Shown: in pieces, positions 6,134 through 6,743 of the stretch
Layout of the letters: each line of letters begins with the position of its first letter
How positions within the stretch are numbered: position 1 is the stretch's first letter
NCBI GenBank assembly: GCA_964612995.1
Contig: CAZTGE010000188.1
Span: 1 to 6,743, forward strand
From: SLQH01 sp964612995
Lineage (GTDB): Bacteria > Planctomycetota > UBA11346
Length of the DNA: 6,743 nt
Direction: 5' to 3'
The notes under the pieces: model-generated
What the model was told of the DNA's origin: nothing
The model's database searches: none
Seen by the model: the letters and a program-made list of their open reading frames with translations, nothing else
Position numbers and translations under genes: made by a program

Positions 6134-6737
6134 GAGCAGCACCGCAGACGCGACCGACGCGACCGATGGCGGGATCGTTCACCGAAGGCCACCACCACGC
6201 TTCGCCGCCCGCGACTACGCTTTCGCGGCCCTGATCGTCGCGGCGCTGCTGGTCGTCAACGGCGCCGTGGTGCCGCTGACCCTCGGCATCCAGATTCCCG
6301 GCATCCGCAACGCCGCCTCGGCCCCGCTGGCGAGCCTGCTGCTGGCCGTCGCGCTGGTACGTCTGCAACGCCGCGGTGCGGTGCTGCTGGTGCTCGCGCC
6401 GCTGGCGCTGCTCTATCTCGCCATCCACCCGGTCATCACCGCTTTCGTCCTGCTCGGCGCGCTGTGCACCGAGATCCTGTGCGGGCTGCCGCTGCGCGGC
6501 TACCGGAGCACACCGGCCTGGCTGCTGGCGCCGATGATCTATCAGTTGTGCAGTTTCGCCGCCGGCTCGGCGCTGGCCACCTTCCTCCTGCCGGCACAGT
6601 TCTACCGCGGCGCGGCCTGGTACCTGTGGGCCGGCATGACCGCAGCGATCATCGCCCTCAGTCTCGCCGGCGCCGGGATCGGCATCCGCCTGGCGCGCGA
6701 GCTGATCCGGGCCGGGCGCCTGCGACCGGTGGAGTGA
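6123..6737 (+). CDS. Putative ECF-transporter S component, MptD/Trep_Strep-like membrane protein
   Basis: A 204-residue integral membrane protein. After a polar, Asp/Thr-rich N-terminus (about 1-29, with an ATDATD run) come about six hydrophobic segments (roughly 31-52, 66-82, 85-101, 104-123, 132-156, 168-190) and a basic tail. Six helices and this length suit a substrate-binding S component of an energy-coupling-factor importer. The first helix has an AxxxA motif (Ala36, Ala40), which in known S components contacts EcfT. RDYAFAAL at the head of helix 1, GALCTEIL (112-119) and ARELIRAGRL near the C-terminus match my memory of the MptD/Trep_Strep family; this is recall, not a search. EcfT and the ATPases are missing, so they must lie downstream or elsewhere. 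The 11-base overlap with the chelatase-like gene and a good Shine-Dalgarno mark it as the third operon member, suggesting that it passes the receptor's ligand across the inner membrane. An unrelated small membrane protein is the alternative. Confidence 0.7.
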   Translation: MDAESSTADATDATDGGIVHRRPPPRFAARDYAFAALIVAALLVVNGAVVPLTLGIQIPGIRNAASAPLASLLLAVALVRLQRRGAVLLVLAPLALLYLAIHPVITAFVLLGALCTEILCGLPLRGYRSTPAWLLAPMIYQLCSFAAGSALATFLLPAQFYRGAAWYLWAGMTAAIIALSLAGAGIGIRLARELIRAGRLRPVE

Positions 6738-6743
6738 ATCTGC

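Noticed and set aside
4715..6142. A 475-codon minus-strand open frame
   Set aside because: Same reason: it mirrors the C-terminal part of the chelatase-like gene and shows no family features.

Overview
The window looks like part of the chromosome of a Gram-negative, very GC-rich bacterium. A TonB-dependent outer-membrane receptor implies an outer membrane, and the G/C-dominated codon use would fit a high-GC proteobacterium. No lineage marker is present, so finer placement is not supported.

Layout: positions 1-317 hold no convincing gene. They carry a run of strong hairpins (27-165), a 21-bp tandem direct repeat (235-276), a weak candidate promoter (261-288) and a 10-9-10 inverted repeat (281-309) that touches the Shine-Dalgarno of the first gene. 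Three plus-strand genes then fill the rest: a TonB-dependent receptor (318-2408), a large tetrapyrrole chelatase subunit of the CobN/BchH family (2405-6133), and a small six-helix membrane protein resembling the MptD/Trep_Strep type of ECF-transporter substrate-binding (S) component (6123-6737). The genes overlap by 4 and 11 bases, so they are almost certainly one translationally coupled operon. It probably continues beyond the right edge, because an S component needs EcfT and EcfA partners that are not here.

Together the genes suggest one route across the envelope: TonB-driven outer-membrane import, inner-membrane import through an ECF system, and a cytoplasmic protein that binds a tetrapyrrole and inserts or removes its metal. 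Known analogies are the Bacteroidetes hmu heme operons, which pair a receptor with the CobN-like HmuS, and the zinc-starvation-induced receptor/CobN-like cluster PA1922-PA1925 of Pseudomonas aeruginosa. The ligand here (heme, cobalt or corrinoid, zinc, or another metal-tetrapyrrole) cannot be decided from sequence. The main point of interest is that the chelatase-like protein carries ChlH/BchH-type active-region motifs, stands apart from any AAA+ chelatase subunit, and is co-translated with two transport proteins.
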